Assembly: GCA_947034895.1 (NCBI GenBank)
Contig: OX344761.1
Coordinates: 21,898,863 to 21,962,862 of the forward strand
DNA from: Rhytidiadelphus loreus
Taxonomy: Eukaryota; Streptophyta; Bryopsida; Hypnales; Hylocomiaceae
Reading direction: 5' to 3'
Length of the DNA: 64,000 nt
Shown here piece by piece: positions 32,415 through 43,782 of the stretch; the stretch's first letter is position 1, and each line of letters starts with the position of its first letter. The notes beneath the pieces are model-generated. The model was given only the letters and a program-made list of their open reading frames with translations. It was not told where the DNA came from and ran no database searches. The position numbers were made by a program, and so were the translations under genes.

Positions 32415-33950
32415 TATTCTAAACATTACAACAAACAAAAGTTGGCAACAATTTTTTTTTCTAGAAATTTATAAACTATTGTTGGTGACAAAAGTCATTA
32501 AGTAATAAGCCAATTGACCGGAACACTCGTAATCTATGAGCCAATTAACCATAGTTGAATAAAACAATTTGTCAATTGTCATGGATGATTCATGCTAATA
32601 ATAAAACATGATTGTTGAATTCTCACTCACTTCCCTACTCAATTCTCTCATTTGAAACTTCTAGACCAAGACACTTAGATAATGACTTGCAAAATTGTAA
32701 CATGATACTACAATTGTAAATCTTTGAAACCCTAGTTTTGGATCATAGAGATAGCTATTGGGTATGCACAATATTGTTTCCAAGTTAAAGCAATTTCAAA
32801 AGTATCTTCACAAAATGCTCCACTCAAGCTTTGTTATGGTGGCATGTAAATGAAGTATAGAAAAAGAGTAGAATTTGTGGAATACAAAAAAAACCAAGTT
32901 ACAATACTATCTTTAAGGCTCAACAATATTAGTGAATAAACAACAATATTTGAAGTTCCACAAGAGAAATTGGCATTAGGACAAATTTCAAGCTAGTAGT
33001 GGGTTATGAGTTTTTTTGGCAGTAGTGCAATTACAATGAAAAAGTTATTAAAAAATATTTTTTTAGTTTTTATTTTGAATTTGATGTGGCACTTCTAGTG
33101 CCACATCAACGACTTGTCAAATTGGTAGGTTCATAATTTATTTAATATTCAATATTTTTTTTCAAAATTAAAATTAAAAAACTATTTTTTTTTTTAATTT
33201 CCTTGTATTTGCTCCACTAACAAAAATCAAAGAGTTTTTTAACAGCCTTCTTCACAGTTCATATTTTTGAAATGTGAATTTGCCCCTCTAATACTAAGAG
33301 CAAACTGGCACCATTGGTTCAAAGTTGAAAGAGATGCAAGTGAAAAGAGTGGCTTAGGTACGCGAAACTCTAACCAAAAATTGTGGAGATATCACAATTG
33401 TTCAAAAAAGTAGCGCCAACAACATTGGTGAAAGGAAAAGCTTGCTCTTGCACTTGGCAAAAAGAACCTCATGAATCAACCGGTAGTTGGCTCCTACCAT
33501 TAGATGGCTACCAAATTTCTAGTGATAAAAATTCAAAATTCCTTTTTTTATTTTCCATTGGTGAGAGAACCCAACCTTGCCATATTGAATATTGGTTGTT
33601 TTTCGCCAATAAAAAAATCGTTGATCCTTGCTTATTGGTGACTCTCCCTTTTTTGGTTTAATTTAGTCTTGCTCCTCTCTAGTTTCTTGCCTTTGGGAGT
33701 GTTTTTCTACCTTTCAAAGTTTTAGCAACAAAGCCTCATTCTAAAACGGGATTCTTTCTTGATCTTGGAGTCACATCTCATGATTAATTCCTATGAGAGC
33801 CTTATAGGAGGGAAAAATATAGATCTAGAGCTTTTTAGACAAAATAAGTTATGGCTTGACAAAAATCAAAGCCTTAACTCACACTACATTTTCATTTGTG
33901 TATATCGTTTTTTCATTCTTTTCATCTCTACAAGAGTTGGTTTTGAACTT
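32415..33950. other. No gene recognised
   Basis: AT-rich with T and A runs. Frames at 33383-33661 and 33759-33995 have no recognisable domain. Confidence 0.35.
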
Positions 33951-33952
33951 TA

Positions 33953-35598
33953 CAGTGGTCAGCAAAAGTGTTCGGACAGTACTGAAGATCCTTAATTAGT
34001 AGTGGTAGCTGTTGATTTTTGCAAATGGCGGCTGATTTTTTAAGCTAATTATGATATTAGAGACAGGTGGAAGTCCAGAGAGTGCATGGGTGTTAAAATT
34101 GAGTTACTTGCAAGTGAAGCAAAGGGAAATGTGTCATCCAAGGGTGTCCGATTCAATATGCAGAGAAGTTGTGCATTCAAAAAATCTTGCTAATGAACAT
34201 GTATATACAAAGACTTCTTGCATTTTCAAATTCAAAGTGTTTGCTACAGATTACAGTCGATTAGCTATGGCTCCCAGAAGGTCTCTTGATGAACGCCAGT
34301 TAGTTCTTGGGATGCATGAGAGAGGGTATTCTTACTCTGAGATTTAAGTAGTTTTAGGAATTTCTCGAAGCACCTACCATGATATAGTTCGAAGGTTTAC
34401 TATGAGAGGTGATCTGAGAGATGTGCATTCACCAAGAAGACCTCGAATTCTTGATGAACGTGCTGATCGTGAGGTTGTAAGGTTGTTATAACGTCCATCT
34501 AATGGTACAACTGCAGCAGTGGGGAGAGAGTTGCGATCTCAAGGATTGGATTTGAGCGATGACACAGTTCGAAGGAGTCTTCAAAGGCAAGGATTGAAAG
34601 CCCGTGTGAAGACTAAGAAGCCATTACTGACGAAAAAGCATAGGCACGTCGATATGCATGGGCAAAGAAGTGCAGGCATGCGACTTGGATGGACTGGAGT
34701 TATGTGATTTTTTCAGATGAGTCAAAATTCAATTTGTTTGGCTCAGATGGGCGGCAATATTGTTGGAGGAGGAGTGGAGAGCGTTTGCAGGACAAACATG
34801 TGCTACCTACTGTCAAATTCGGGGGAGGAAGTATTATGGTTTGGGGATGCATGAGCTGGGAGGGAGTTGGCAACCTTCGTCTCATAGAAGGGACTATGGA
34901 TAGATTTTTGTATCGTGAAATTTTGGAGATGGAGCTTATGAATACAATACACATGCATGATTTAGGAGAGGAGAATGTTATTTTCCAACATGACAATGAC
35001 CCCAAACATACTTCTAAGTATGTTACAGAGTGGTTGTTGGCACAAAAATTTCAGCTCATTTGGCATCCGGCTCAGTCGCCTGACTTGAATCCTATAGAAC
35101 ACCTTTGGAATGAAGTAGATCGTCGTATGAGAATGTCTGAGAGGAAACCTACTAACAAAAAGGATTTGTGGGAGAAACTACAGGAAATTTGGTATAGCAT
35201 TGAGGTTGATATTGTAAGGAAGTTGATCATGTCTATGCCTGAAAGAGCTGCTGACGTTTATCAGGCAAAGGGTGGCTATACATGATGGTAGTCATTTTGA
35301 GTGGTTTAGGGTTGTGCCTCCAAGCTCTTGAACTGATTTTGTAGCTCATGGTTCAATTTTCATAGTAAATAAACAAAAAACTTCATTTTTGCATAATGAA
35401 TCGTACACCCATTTCATGTTTTTTCTTTTTTGATTAATTTTCTGAGTGACTTTTTTTATTATGAATGTTGTGCTACATGTTCATAGCGTCTATGTGATCT
35501 TGTGTTAAAGTTCTTGCAATTTTATAATAACCTCTTAAGGATTGCTAGTTCATTTTGTAGAAAAAAGTATCATGTCCGAACACTTTCGCTGACCACTG
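33953..35598 (+). mobile_element. Tc1-like DNA transposon, full length, inactivated
   Basis: A 1646-bp element with 26-bp terminal inverted repeats at 33953-33978 (CAGTGGTCAGCAAAAGTGTT...) and 35573-35598, differing at one position. TA sits on both sides (33951-33952 and 35599-35600), the Tc1/mariner target. One transposase gene lies inside on the plus strand. Length, ends and catalytic spacing all fit the Tc1 (DD34E) group. Confidence 0.95.
34267..35285 (+). pseudogene. Tc1-like DD34E transposase
   Basis: Begins MAPRRSLDERQLVLGMHERG at the ATG at 34267, with a paired helix-turn-helix N-terminus (GYSYSEI... VVLGISRSTYHDIVRR). Two in-frame stops follow (TAA near 34346 and near 34490, both one C-to-T from CAA), then a one-base deletion near 34645. 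After it the catalytic domain runs in another frame to the TGA at 35283. Catalytic blocks: VIFSDESKFN (first D), VIFQHDNDPKHTSKY (second D), SPDLNPIEHLWNE (E), with 34 residues between the second D and the E. Also present is GGGSIMVWGCMSW. The ending is GGYT. The triad is intact, but the gene cannot be translated as it stands. The usual plant mariner-like elements are DD39D, so DD34E is notable. Confidence 0.93.
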
Positions 35599-35600
35599 TA

Positions 35601-37167
35601 CATACAAATCACGAAGCATCTAGTGAACATACTATTGAAGAATAGATAAAATTGTTTTGGCAACGTACTTGAATGTACTTCATCCATTTTGTGTAGCTAA
35701 GACAATAAGCTTCCGATTGAGAACATTCATTATCTACATAATGGATGCCAACTCTATTAGGAGCAAAGAAAATAATGGAAATTGGAAAGTTATGTAGATT
35801 TCAAAAGCTTCCATTATTTGGGGCTTAAGGTAACAACTCCTAAAATTGTCCGCATAAGCATTTGAGCATAGTTTATATTATTAAATTGTCTTAATTTTTG
35901 TTGGGTCTTGTTGATACAAAGAAGTTTGTATTATGTTCTAGATTTTCTTAGAATGCATTTCATGGACACCATATGAATAAACTATGAATTTCAAAATGTT
36001 GAAAATAGGAATATTCATCACCAATCCCAAGCTCCAATGAATTTAAGTTGTACATTTTAGACAACAATTTGTAGAATTTGATTTTGGAAATAGGTCACAA
36101 TTTAGTGAAGTTACTTTATGCCTTGCCTTGTTCAAATCATCTAGTCAAATCCAAGCATTTTTTTTGGGCAACCATAATTGTACCAAGGAAATCTTAGTAT
36201 TACGTTACATATACACAAATTGTAATTAAAATTGGGCAAAATACAAAATTTATAAGAGATCAAAGTGGAATTAGTAGGTTTGCTAAATCCATGCCTTAAT
36301 TTCAATGTCCACAAGTTGAACATTGTGCTAAAAGCCTCTATTTATTCTCTAAATTTGCTAAAGTATGCATTTGGGAACACTTCTACTTTCGAGTGATACT
36401 TTTGTTTATTTACAATTTACAATACACGTGCAACAACATTGAATGTAAAAGAATCTTGATTTTTCAAGGAGAAATTAAGATAGTCACTACAAAATTCTAA
36501 AATACATGTATTTTCAATAAATTTTCACTAAAAATCTTCATAATAAAAGGTCAATACTTAATATCTAATCTCTAGGACTATACTTAAAAACACATTTAAA
36601 ACATTCCTTTCTCTTGTAATGATAGTGTTGATTTTCTAATTGTAGAATGACACAATAAGAAAATATATCTACACCATAATGTTTGACACTATGATATAAA
36701 CTTGGAGAGATTTTCAAAAAAATTGAGCATCAATTCCATTTGATAATAAAAAATCAATTGAACCTACCTTCATTTTGAAATGCAGTTGAAATTCATAAAC
36801 TCTCAATAAATTCAATACTCCTCCAATTTTAGTAACTTTGAAGTAAATGCAAGGATATTTTGGAGAACCATAAATTTTGCATAACATTTTTAACCAACCT
36901 ATACCATTCCTCCTTGGAAGAGGGCCACTTATTCAAGATTTGCAGAAATTGAGGGTAGCTATAGAATAAAACGATGTGCGCTTGTTAAGAAATAGTTTAG
37001 GAAACCAACAAAATTGGTTTTGTATTTTTCCAAGCTTGTATGAATATGATGCGAATTTGTGAAAAAAAAGTGCCTAGATGCACTTATTCTAGACAATAGA
37101 CAACACATAAGTGGACACAAAATCACCCAAAAGCAACAAACCGCAAGCTTGTATCACACTCGTTTTA
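35601..37167. other. AT-rich, no gene recognised
   Basis: No open frame with recognisable content and no strong internal repeat. Confidence 0.4.
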
Positions 37168-37419
37168 TTGGCCAACACAAAACCCACCCCCATCATTGTG
37201 ATACATTCATGTAAATTCACTTGTCAACATTGGATCCACCTACACATTATTTTAGGGCTTATTCTAGCTGTTGATAAACAACTCCTGTTACATTTGGCCA
37301 ACACAAAACCCACCCCCATCATTGTGATACATTCATGTAAATTCACTTGTCAACATTAAATCCACCTGCACATTACTTTAGGGCTTATTCTAGCTGTTGA
37401 TAAACAACTCCTGTGAATT
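37168..37419. repeat. 126-bp tandem duplication
   Basis: Two adjacent copies begin TTGGCCAACACAAAACCCAC and end CTGTTGATAAACAACTCCTGT. They differ at only a few positions (for example GGATCCACCTACACATTATT against AAATCCACCTGCACATTACT), so the duplication is fairly recent. No coding role is visible. Confidence 0.95.
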
Positions 37420-38430
37420 TGGGTGCTTGTACTTTTATGCCTCCCTATATCCTTGGCAGTAAGCTTAGTTATAATCTTTAGAAAATCATTGGTTAGCTAA
37501 GAAGTTGCCGTATTAAGGCTCCCATTTTTTGTAGAAGCAAAAACTTTCCTACCCCATCTGCATTGGTTAACAATGTTATGTGATTGATTAACTAATGTTT
37601 TCTAATTTCTTCTCCAACCACACTTCCACCTTTCTTGTACATTGCCTAAACTTTGCGCCAACCAAAGAATTCAATTCCAGAAGCTTGAAAACAAACCACT
37701 TTCATACACCGGATCAATAAACACGGAGAACCATCAATTAGTATATTATGAGCTAGTTCATTTTTCCAAATTGCTTGTCGAAATCAAAACTTCAAGCAAA
37801 TTACCGATCACTATTTTAGAAAATTTTCTATTTTAAGTACAATTAAAAGGAATAGACAGAGAGTATCAATGAAAAAACATTTCCCAACATAAAAGTACAA
37901 ATACAAGTTGGTTGGGCTCACATATCTCTCCAAACATTGCATTGGATTAGAAATTAAATGATTTTGCCTTATTTGAAAGTTTTTTTATTTTGGGCACATG
38001 GATGTCCGACCATAGGATGTCTCTATATGAGTACCACTCATTCACTTTTTCGAGAAAGATCCTACTCCAACATCCTCACATCAAATCCTCCGTCCGTAGT
38101 CAACAATCCCCAATAAAAACATGAAAAAGCAAACCTCCCGTCCAAACAACGAACCCCCAATAGAAACATGAGACCTTCATTCCAGCATGGGTACAGGCGC
38201 CGCCCAGGACCAGTGGCAAGTCCCCACCTCATGCCCACGTGGCAGAGCCCCAATCCCCTCCCGATCTGGCACCTGCATGAGTCGACGCAGCAGCCTTATC
38301 ACCGTCGTCTCCTTCCTTCTTCCACTTCTGATCCATTCCTATCCCTCGCTCCGCAGCAACAATCTACATTGAATCCCAAGCTTGAAGTCGGAGATTTCAG
38401 TGAAGAGATTGAGCAAAGCATTGTGTCAAG
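37420..38430 (+). other. Upstream region of the DUF3339 gene
   Basis: No coding sequence is supported. GC content rises from about 38050. The stretch 38170-38430, rich in CCxC and CAG, is probably promoter and 5'UTR of the gene starting at 38431. Confidence 0.4.
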
Positions 38431-38646
38431 ATGGTGGACGCAGCAGCTTTGGTGATCGGTGTCATCTTGTTCGTGATCCTGTCGCCAGGCCTGTTGCTGC
38501 AAATCCCCGGCGATGACCGCCCCGTGGAGTTCACGAACCTGCGCACCAGCATCGCGTCCGTCGTCGTGCACGCCGTGGTGTTCATCGTGGTCTTCTGGTT
38601 CCTGCAGTGGATCTTCCATGTCCACGGGGGCGCCAAGGTCGACTAA
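38431..38646 (+). CDS. DUF3339-type small membrane protein, 71 aa
   Basis: Single-exon frame from ATG 38431 to TAA 38646. It encodes two hydrophobic helices: residues about 4-24 (AALVIGVILFVILSPGLLLQ) and about 41-63 (SIASVVVHAVVFIVVFWFLQ). They are joined by a short polar loop with the plant family signature IPGDDRPVEFTNLRTS. Length and the SPGLLxQxPG / VEFxN motifs match the plant-specific DUF3339 family (about 67-72 residues; function unknown). The tail HVHGGAKVD is polar. The ATG is the first in a GC-rich context, and codon use is GC-ended, unlike the surrounding AT-rich DNA. The nearest good splice acceptor downstream (TTTGCACAG near 39160) suggests a spliced 3'UTR, which is inference. 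Confidence 0.88.
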   Translation: MVDAAALVIGVILFVILSPGLLLQIPGDDRPVEFTNLRTSIASVVVHAVVFIVVFWFLQWIFHVHGGAKVD

Positions 38647-39469
38647 GCCGTGGCAATTCGGCCTTAAGTTTCGCGGGGTCTAGCTTGACTGTGAGTAATG
38701 CTCTGTCACCCCTCTTGACGATGGTTTCTTTAGGGTTTGTACCTTCTTGAATTGAGGGTAAAGGTTCTTGCATTTTCTTTGGTTATTCCGTTATTCTTTG
38801 GTGTGGATATGACTTTCGGGTTCTAGTGCTGTAGCTGATGGACGTTTACCCTCAGTTTTTAGATATGATTGCTTTATATGTTATAGCGTGAATTCTAGCT
38901 GAGTATGGCCGTTGGGGGTCGCTTTAGATGTTGGACTGGGGTTAGGGGTGTCTGTTTAGTACTTCTTTGGAGTATTTGCATTTGCACGTCATATCCCTGC
39001 AGTTTCTAGATGCAATTGCTTGTTGCTTTAGTGTATGAATTCTAGCTGAGTATGGCCAGGAGGGGCTTTGAGATGGTGACGTTGAGTTTTGGGATTAATG
39101 CTTCTTTTGTGTAAGTACCAATTTGCGATGTTGAGATTTGTTTTGTTTTGTTTGCACAGGAAGTGAAGGTGGAGGATGTTTGAAGGATTTTATGAGGATT
39201 ATGTAGCTATTGTCCTACATGTAAAGCAGGTGTGGTTGGGATGCCTGGTGGGCTCATTGTGCTACTTATGAAAAGTGAATATATGTACTTCATCGATCTT
39301 TTCATGATGAAATGTGCATTTAAATCTTACCTTTTGTGGGAAGCTGGCGAAATATCAAAAGGGCTATTCCGGCTTCTGAGCTATGGATTCACTGCCTCGT
39401 GTGGGATTGCTTTGTACTGAAGATCAGAAATGGATAGGGTAATTTGGTCCAGGATGGTTCATCTTCAAT
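38647..39469 (+). other. 3' flank of the DUF3339 gene
   Basis: Contains two related phrases about 150 bp apart, GAATTCTAGCTGAGTATGGCC near 38890 and again near 39035, and a pyrimidine-rich acceptor-like TTGTTTGCACAG near 39150. It could be a 3'UTR intron. No further CDS is supported. Confidence 0.4.
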
Positions 39470-39485
39470 GCATTCAAATATGTTT

Positions 39486-39563
39486 TTTTTGTTTTTTTAA
39501 ACAAACGAAACGGAATTTCATTGCAAGGGCACAAATACAAGACCGACAGCCACAAGTGGCCTG
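39486..39563 (-). mobile_element. Tiny 5'-truncated retro-insertion with TSD
   Basis: A 78-bp segment is flanked by an exact 16-bp direct repeat GCATTCAAATATGTTT (39470-39485 and 39564-39579). On the minus strand it ends in an A-rich tail, seen on plus as TTTTTGTTTTTTT. Long target duplication, poly-A end and short body are hallmarks of LINE-machinery integration. The body (for example GGAATTTCATTGCAAGGGCA) may be the 3' end of a LINE or SINE that I cannot name. Confidence 0.8.
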
Positions 39564-40009
39564 GCATTCAAATATGTTTGTAGACAACCCATGGAGGACA
39601 CATGCATTAATTTGAGTTGTCTTATAAACCATGAAATGTCCTTGCGTATGGTATAATTGCATGTGATCAAATCACATCGAGTCACGTATTCTTTCCAGAT
39701 TGAGGTTTTGATCCCTTTAATAAATTAGTAGTGATTAATAATCAGTTCATCAATAATCACTTGATTAATACTATTATGTCCTTTTGCACAGACACACCTT
39801 CCTCCATGGACAACAGAGGGATTATAATGGGGAGCCTTTGCATTCAATGGACACACCTTCCACCTATTTCTGTTCAATGGTCAATGTCATCTTCCTTTTT
39901 CATTTATACCCTTCATAGTCCTTGTTTGATGATGAAAGTATGTAGTGTGATTGTTTTTTCGAGACCATTTTTTACTCTGTTTTTGTATTTATTTTTTGTC
40001 TGTAGAAAT

Positions 40010-40500
40010 TGACACAGAGATGAGGCTTCATGCTAAAATGGTTGTCATGCTACCAAAATTCAATTGAACTATTATGACATGCTGGAAGAAATTCAAGGCC
40101 ATTTTCAATACTTATAAAGAAGACAAAATGGCCAATGGTATTTCTAGCAATAATTGGCAAGAGAGAAAATTCTACAATGCTCTAAACAAGTGATATCACC
40201 AAGATGGGTAGGTCATGAAGCATGTCGCAGTTACAATCACAAATAATGTAGAAATCCAAACTAATTTATTTCTAAGTGTGGAGAGTGCACCAACATCAAC
40301 AACCATTTCCAAACCATCAAAGGTAAGCATAACCTTCATGATAAAGCTATTGATATCTTTGAAAAAATGGTAGAAACTAGTACATGTTTGATGAAAGAAC
40401 TTGAAAGAACAAATGAGTCACTAAAAAGAGTAGACTACCAATTCAATTGTTTGATCAATAAGCTTTGGAGTACAATATGCTACTCTTCATATGAACTACA
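40010..40500 (+). pseudogene. Harbinger-2 ORF1 remnant, Myb/SANT-like
   Basis: Broken frames carry CWKKFKAIFNTYKEDKMANGISSNNWQERKFYNALN followed by a Lys-rich helical stretch, which fits the tri-helix Myb-like ORF1 of Harbinger elements. It lies on the strand opposite to, and convergent with, the transposase remnant at 40950-41560, repeating the layout of Harbinger-1. Confidence 0.5.
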
Positions 40501-40949
40501 ATGATGTAATTGTCATTGTATGTACAATTTTGAAACTAAATGTTTGAATTTTTGGCCAAATGACTTTTGTAAAAATTCTCGACTAATAATAAATGAACCT
40601 AGGTAGAATCAAACAACATATTTACTATTTTTTCTTGTTTTTCTTGTTTCTCTTTTTTTTTTTTTTTCATATGCATGATTTTCCTTATTCTCTATTTCTT
40701 CTTCTTCCAATTCTACAAATGGAGTTTTTTTACCTTGTGGATGTACCTTTTATAGTTCCTTCAATTCCCTCAACGATGATTCTAGAGAGTGAAACATTTT
40801 TCCTAGTGTCATATTAGCTTCAACTTGCAACTCTTTATCTACTTCTTTAGCCTAATCCATGGAGAATTCATCATTATCTAGAATGCACAAATTGTAGAGA
40901 TATAAGATGTAATAATATTAAGCATATTCCAGAGTGACATATCAATTCT

Positions 40950-41560
40950 CTTCAATAATTACTTCTAGGCAATCTTTCTTTTTCTCCCTTGAATGGTGAG
41001 TGAAACCAAGGCCTCATTGGATAAGCAACATCACCAATGAATTTCTAAAGTGAAAATGCACCTTCCATAGTCTTCTTCCCAATTTCAGAGTTCTAAAACA
41101 ATGTCCAATCATAAATCTATCTAACCCATCCAAAATCATAGTTCTTGAATTTGCAATTTGCATCTACAAACCCTTATAGTAAACATGAATAATATCCCTT
41201 TTAGCAATAATATGCTACATAGTTATAAGATGGTGCCACAATAGGGATATGACTATTGTCTATTGCCCCTAGAATAAGCAGAATATCATGTAGACAAGTG
41301 CTTTAGAACCCTTTGTTGTTTGTTTCATCCAAGCAAGAGTTTAAAAAAAAAAAATCAATGGTCTCAAATGAATCATAATAACTTCACAACATTCACTCAC
41401 AATGATAGATGTTGTAGTCAATCCACCAACCATTTGTAATGAATTACTAGTTGCTAATTGAGAAAGAGATATTGCAATCGTTTGTTCCACACTAATACTT
41501 TCTTTGTGATGTGTATCTTCTTCCTTCAAAACTAGATTTCATAGAATACATAGATATTGA
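40950..41560 (-). pseudogene. Harbinger-2 transposase remnant
   Basis: On the minus strand, 41529 down gives ISVEQTIAISLSQLATSNSLQMVGGL..SIIVSECCEVI, a typical N-terminal helix-turn-helix region of HARBI1-like transposases. It is followed in shifted frames by ILGAIDNSHIPIVAPSYNYVAYYC, then KFKNYDFGW, then LEKFIGDVAYPMRPWFHSPFKG near 41040-40970. Several stops and frameshifts are present. It is a different subfamily from Harbinger-1 (GAIDNSHIP against GVIDGTHIS). Ends of the element were not found. Confidence 0.75.
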
Positions 41561-41779
41561 AATGTAGATATCCTAAACCTAGTTTTTTAAATTCTCAACA
41601 AAGTTTAGCCACTGACTCCCACAACCTCTCAACTTGGATGGCCATAGTGTATAGTAGCCCTTAGTTAGATGGTTCAAGTTTAAGCATTAGAGCTTGAGAT
41701 AACTACCTTAACCTTAGAACATTGAGCTAGTCACTATGGAAATCATCCTTTTTGGTATTATGTGAATCATTTGCTTAAC

Positions 41780-42710
41780 TCCTAAAGTCCCAAGGCCATT
41801 TTTCTATCAAAACCCACTCAAAACTGCCATTTCTACTGTGTTTGTCCAAAAAAAAAAAAAAATACTTTTTTTGGAACTGAACTATAGGATCTTGAACTTT
41901 ACTTGTCTGAGATTATGTGGTAAAAATTTCATGAAGTTTGACCGTACAGATTGAGAGATATGAGCATTCAAAGCTGAAAAAACAAGTTTTTTTGAACACT
42001 AGACTGCAATTTTAGATGACTTTGATTGCTATTTGTGGAAAAAATGTGCACTATGGAATTTGAATTAAAAATTTATTGTGTTGAAGAATTGAGTTGGGAG
42101 TTTAGGAAAAAAAATTCAAAAAATAACAACCTGATTTTCATACTTCAAAAAATTGTCAAGTAGAAGTAGGTTCAAGATTGAAAGAAAAACTAAATTATTA
42201 ATAGCTCTTAGATGGGATTGAAATACAATAATTCCAATGGTGAGATTGTTCTAGCAAGAAAACTTAACCTTTTCAAAAAAAAAAATTTGAAAAAATTTGA
42301 AAATTACAATCTAAAATGAATCCTATGAGTTATTTTTTCAAAAAGATGCTTAGATTGCCCGAAAAATAAGATTGTTCATAACTTTCACATCACTAATCAA
42401 AATGGAATGAATCAAAGCTTCAAATGTAGACAAAAACATAATCTTTAAGAAAAAAAAAATTTAATTTTTTTTTTGAATTTTTGCAATATTTTTTGTATTG
42501 CCCACCGAGTTCAGTTCTAGGCTTTTTGTGGTATAACTTTTTCTTCCTGGCACTGATTGAAATAAAAATTATATTCCCACAAAGCTTATTAGATTTTCTA
42601 TCTTGAAAAAAAGTTACAAAAAATTGGGGTAAAATTTCAGCCCATAGGAACTTGCCCGAATTCCAAATTGTCCCCAAGGGGACAATGAGACTTTAGGGGT
42701 TAAAAAAATC
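41780..42710. repeat. Dispersed repeat E, copy 1
   Basis: Aligns by eye with 53040-53890. Shared landmarks in order: ATCTTGxACxxxAxxTGTxTGA, TATGAGCATTCAAAG, GAATTGAAATA, ACTTTCACATCACTxATCxAAATGGAATGAATCAAAGCTT, and a final TGGTATAACTTT / GGTGTAACTATA region. Roughly two-thirds identical; non-coding; family unknown. Confidence 0.7.
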
Positions 42711-43139
42711 CAAGAGCACTCATTGGAAGTCAATCTACTATGCAAGACCTCCCCTTTTCACACAAAATTCCAATGATGAACATTTGCACTTCTTACATAG
42801 ATGGATTCTCTTTCATCTATTAGACACTTAATATCCACAACGACATTATAGATTTAAATTTTGAACCAACATCATAGACTAGTAATATTGACTTGTCGAA
42901 GTTTAATATTTGTCTCCACATAGTGTCAAATGGAAAGTTGTGGGGGACAAAACGCAACCCTAAGATAGATGAATAGAAAAAGGGCAATGTAGAACACAAG
43001 AAAAATTATAAACAAATGAGATGCCATAAATGTTCAATTTTCATTATTCCATTTTCAATTAGTGATACTTTATGAGCCCATATTGAGTGCGATTTAAATA
43101 CAATAAGATCACTTTTGGGATACATCATGGTTCTCAAAA
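42711..43139. other. No gene recognised
   Basis: AT-rich linker between repeat E and repeat F. Confidence 0.4.
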
Positions 43140-43353
43140 TTATACCATGTGACTATGCACTTAAAAGAGGCAGTCACCCCCTTTTTCTTCTCTAAGCCCA
43201 CTTCAACCGTTGATTCTCTCCCGGTCACCTCAATCGTTGATTGTTTTTGGAAAAAAAAACCCAGGGCCCTCTCTTTGCCGTTGATGAGGGTTGTTGTGAA
43301 AAATTGTCCCCCGTTGATATCAGATACAAATATTCTATACTATATACGGATAC
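43140..43353. repeat. Dispersed repeat F, left half (split by Copia-2)
   Basis: Resembles 55835-55990: AAAAGAGGCA near the edge, TTGATTxTTTTTxxAAAAAA, CCCTCTCTTTGCCGTTGATGA, then a GATAC-rich stretch ending ATACGGATAC at the Copia-2 junction. The right half resumes at 48858. Confidence 0.6.
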
Positions 43354-43688
43354 TGATAACACTTAGTCAGATCTCTCGTTGACTTGTGTAATCGATCTAG
43401 CCTTGATGCTCTAACAAATGTGGACACTCGCACTTTCTCTTCGTGGAGAAAGCTGCCTACGTACCTCGGTGAAAGCACACACACTGTCTTTCCAAGGATC
43501 AGAGTGTACTATAACGTAGTTCTTGCCGGTTGGAGCGAATCGTCTCCCAAGGGTCCCGATCCCGATCCGTAACGACGGTTGATCTGAAACGGCATTGCTA
43601 TAGTAGACCGTGGACTGTTCACGACTATGGACGGAACAGTACGATGACTGTTCACAGACAGTACACCGTAGCCAAGCATGTCTCGACA
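43354..43688 (-). repeat. Copia-2 3' LTR
   Basis: Partner of 48523-48857. Differences are AAAGCTGCC/AAAGTTGCC, AACAGTACG/AACAATACG and ACCGTAGCC/ACCATAGCC. Short frames inside it, identical in both LTRs, are not genes. Confidence 0.97.
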
Positions 43689-43699
43689 CTCCCCCGCTT
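43689..43699 (-). other. Copia-2 polypurine tract
   Basis: On the minus strand AAGCGGGGGAG directly precedes the 3' LTR start TGTCGAGAC. Confidence 0.85.
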
Positions 43700-43782
43700 G
43701 GCAGAGGTGGGTGTCGCGTCGTGCCCTTGAGTTCTTTTAACCTAGAAAAACTTTGTATCTCTTCATCGAGGTCCTATCGCTT

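Noticed and set aside
43384..43572. 62-codon ORF present twice (also 48553-48741)
   Set aside because: It lies wholly in the Copia-2 LTRs on the strand opposite the element's genes; duplication is due to the LTRs.
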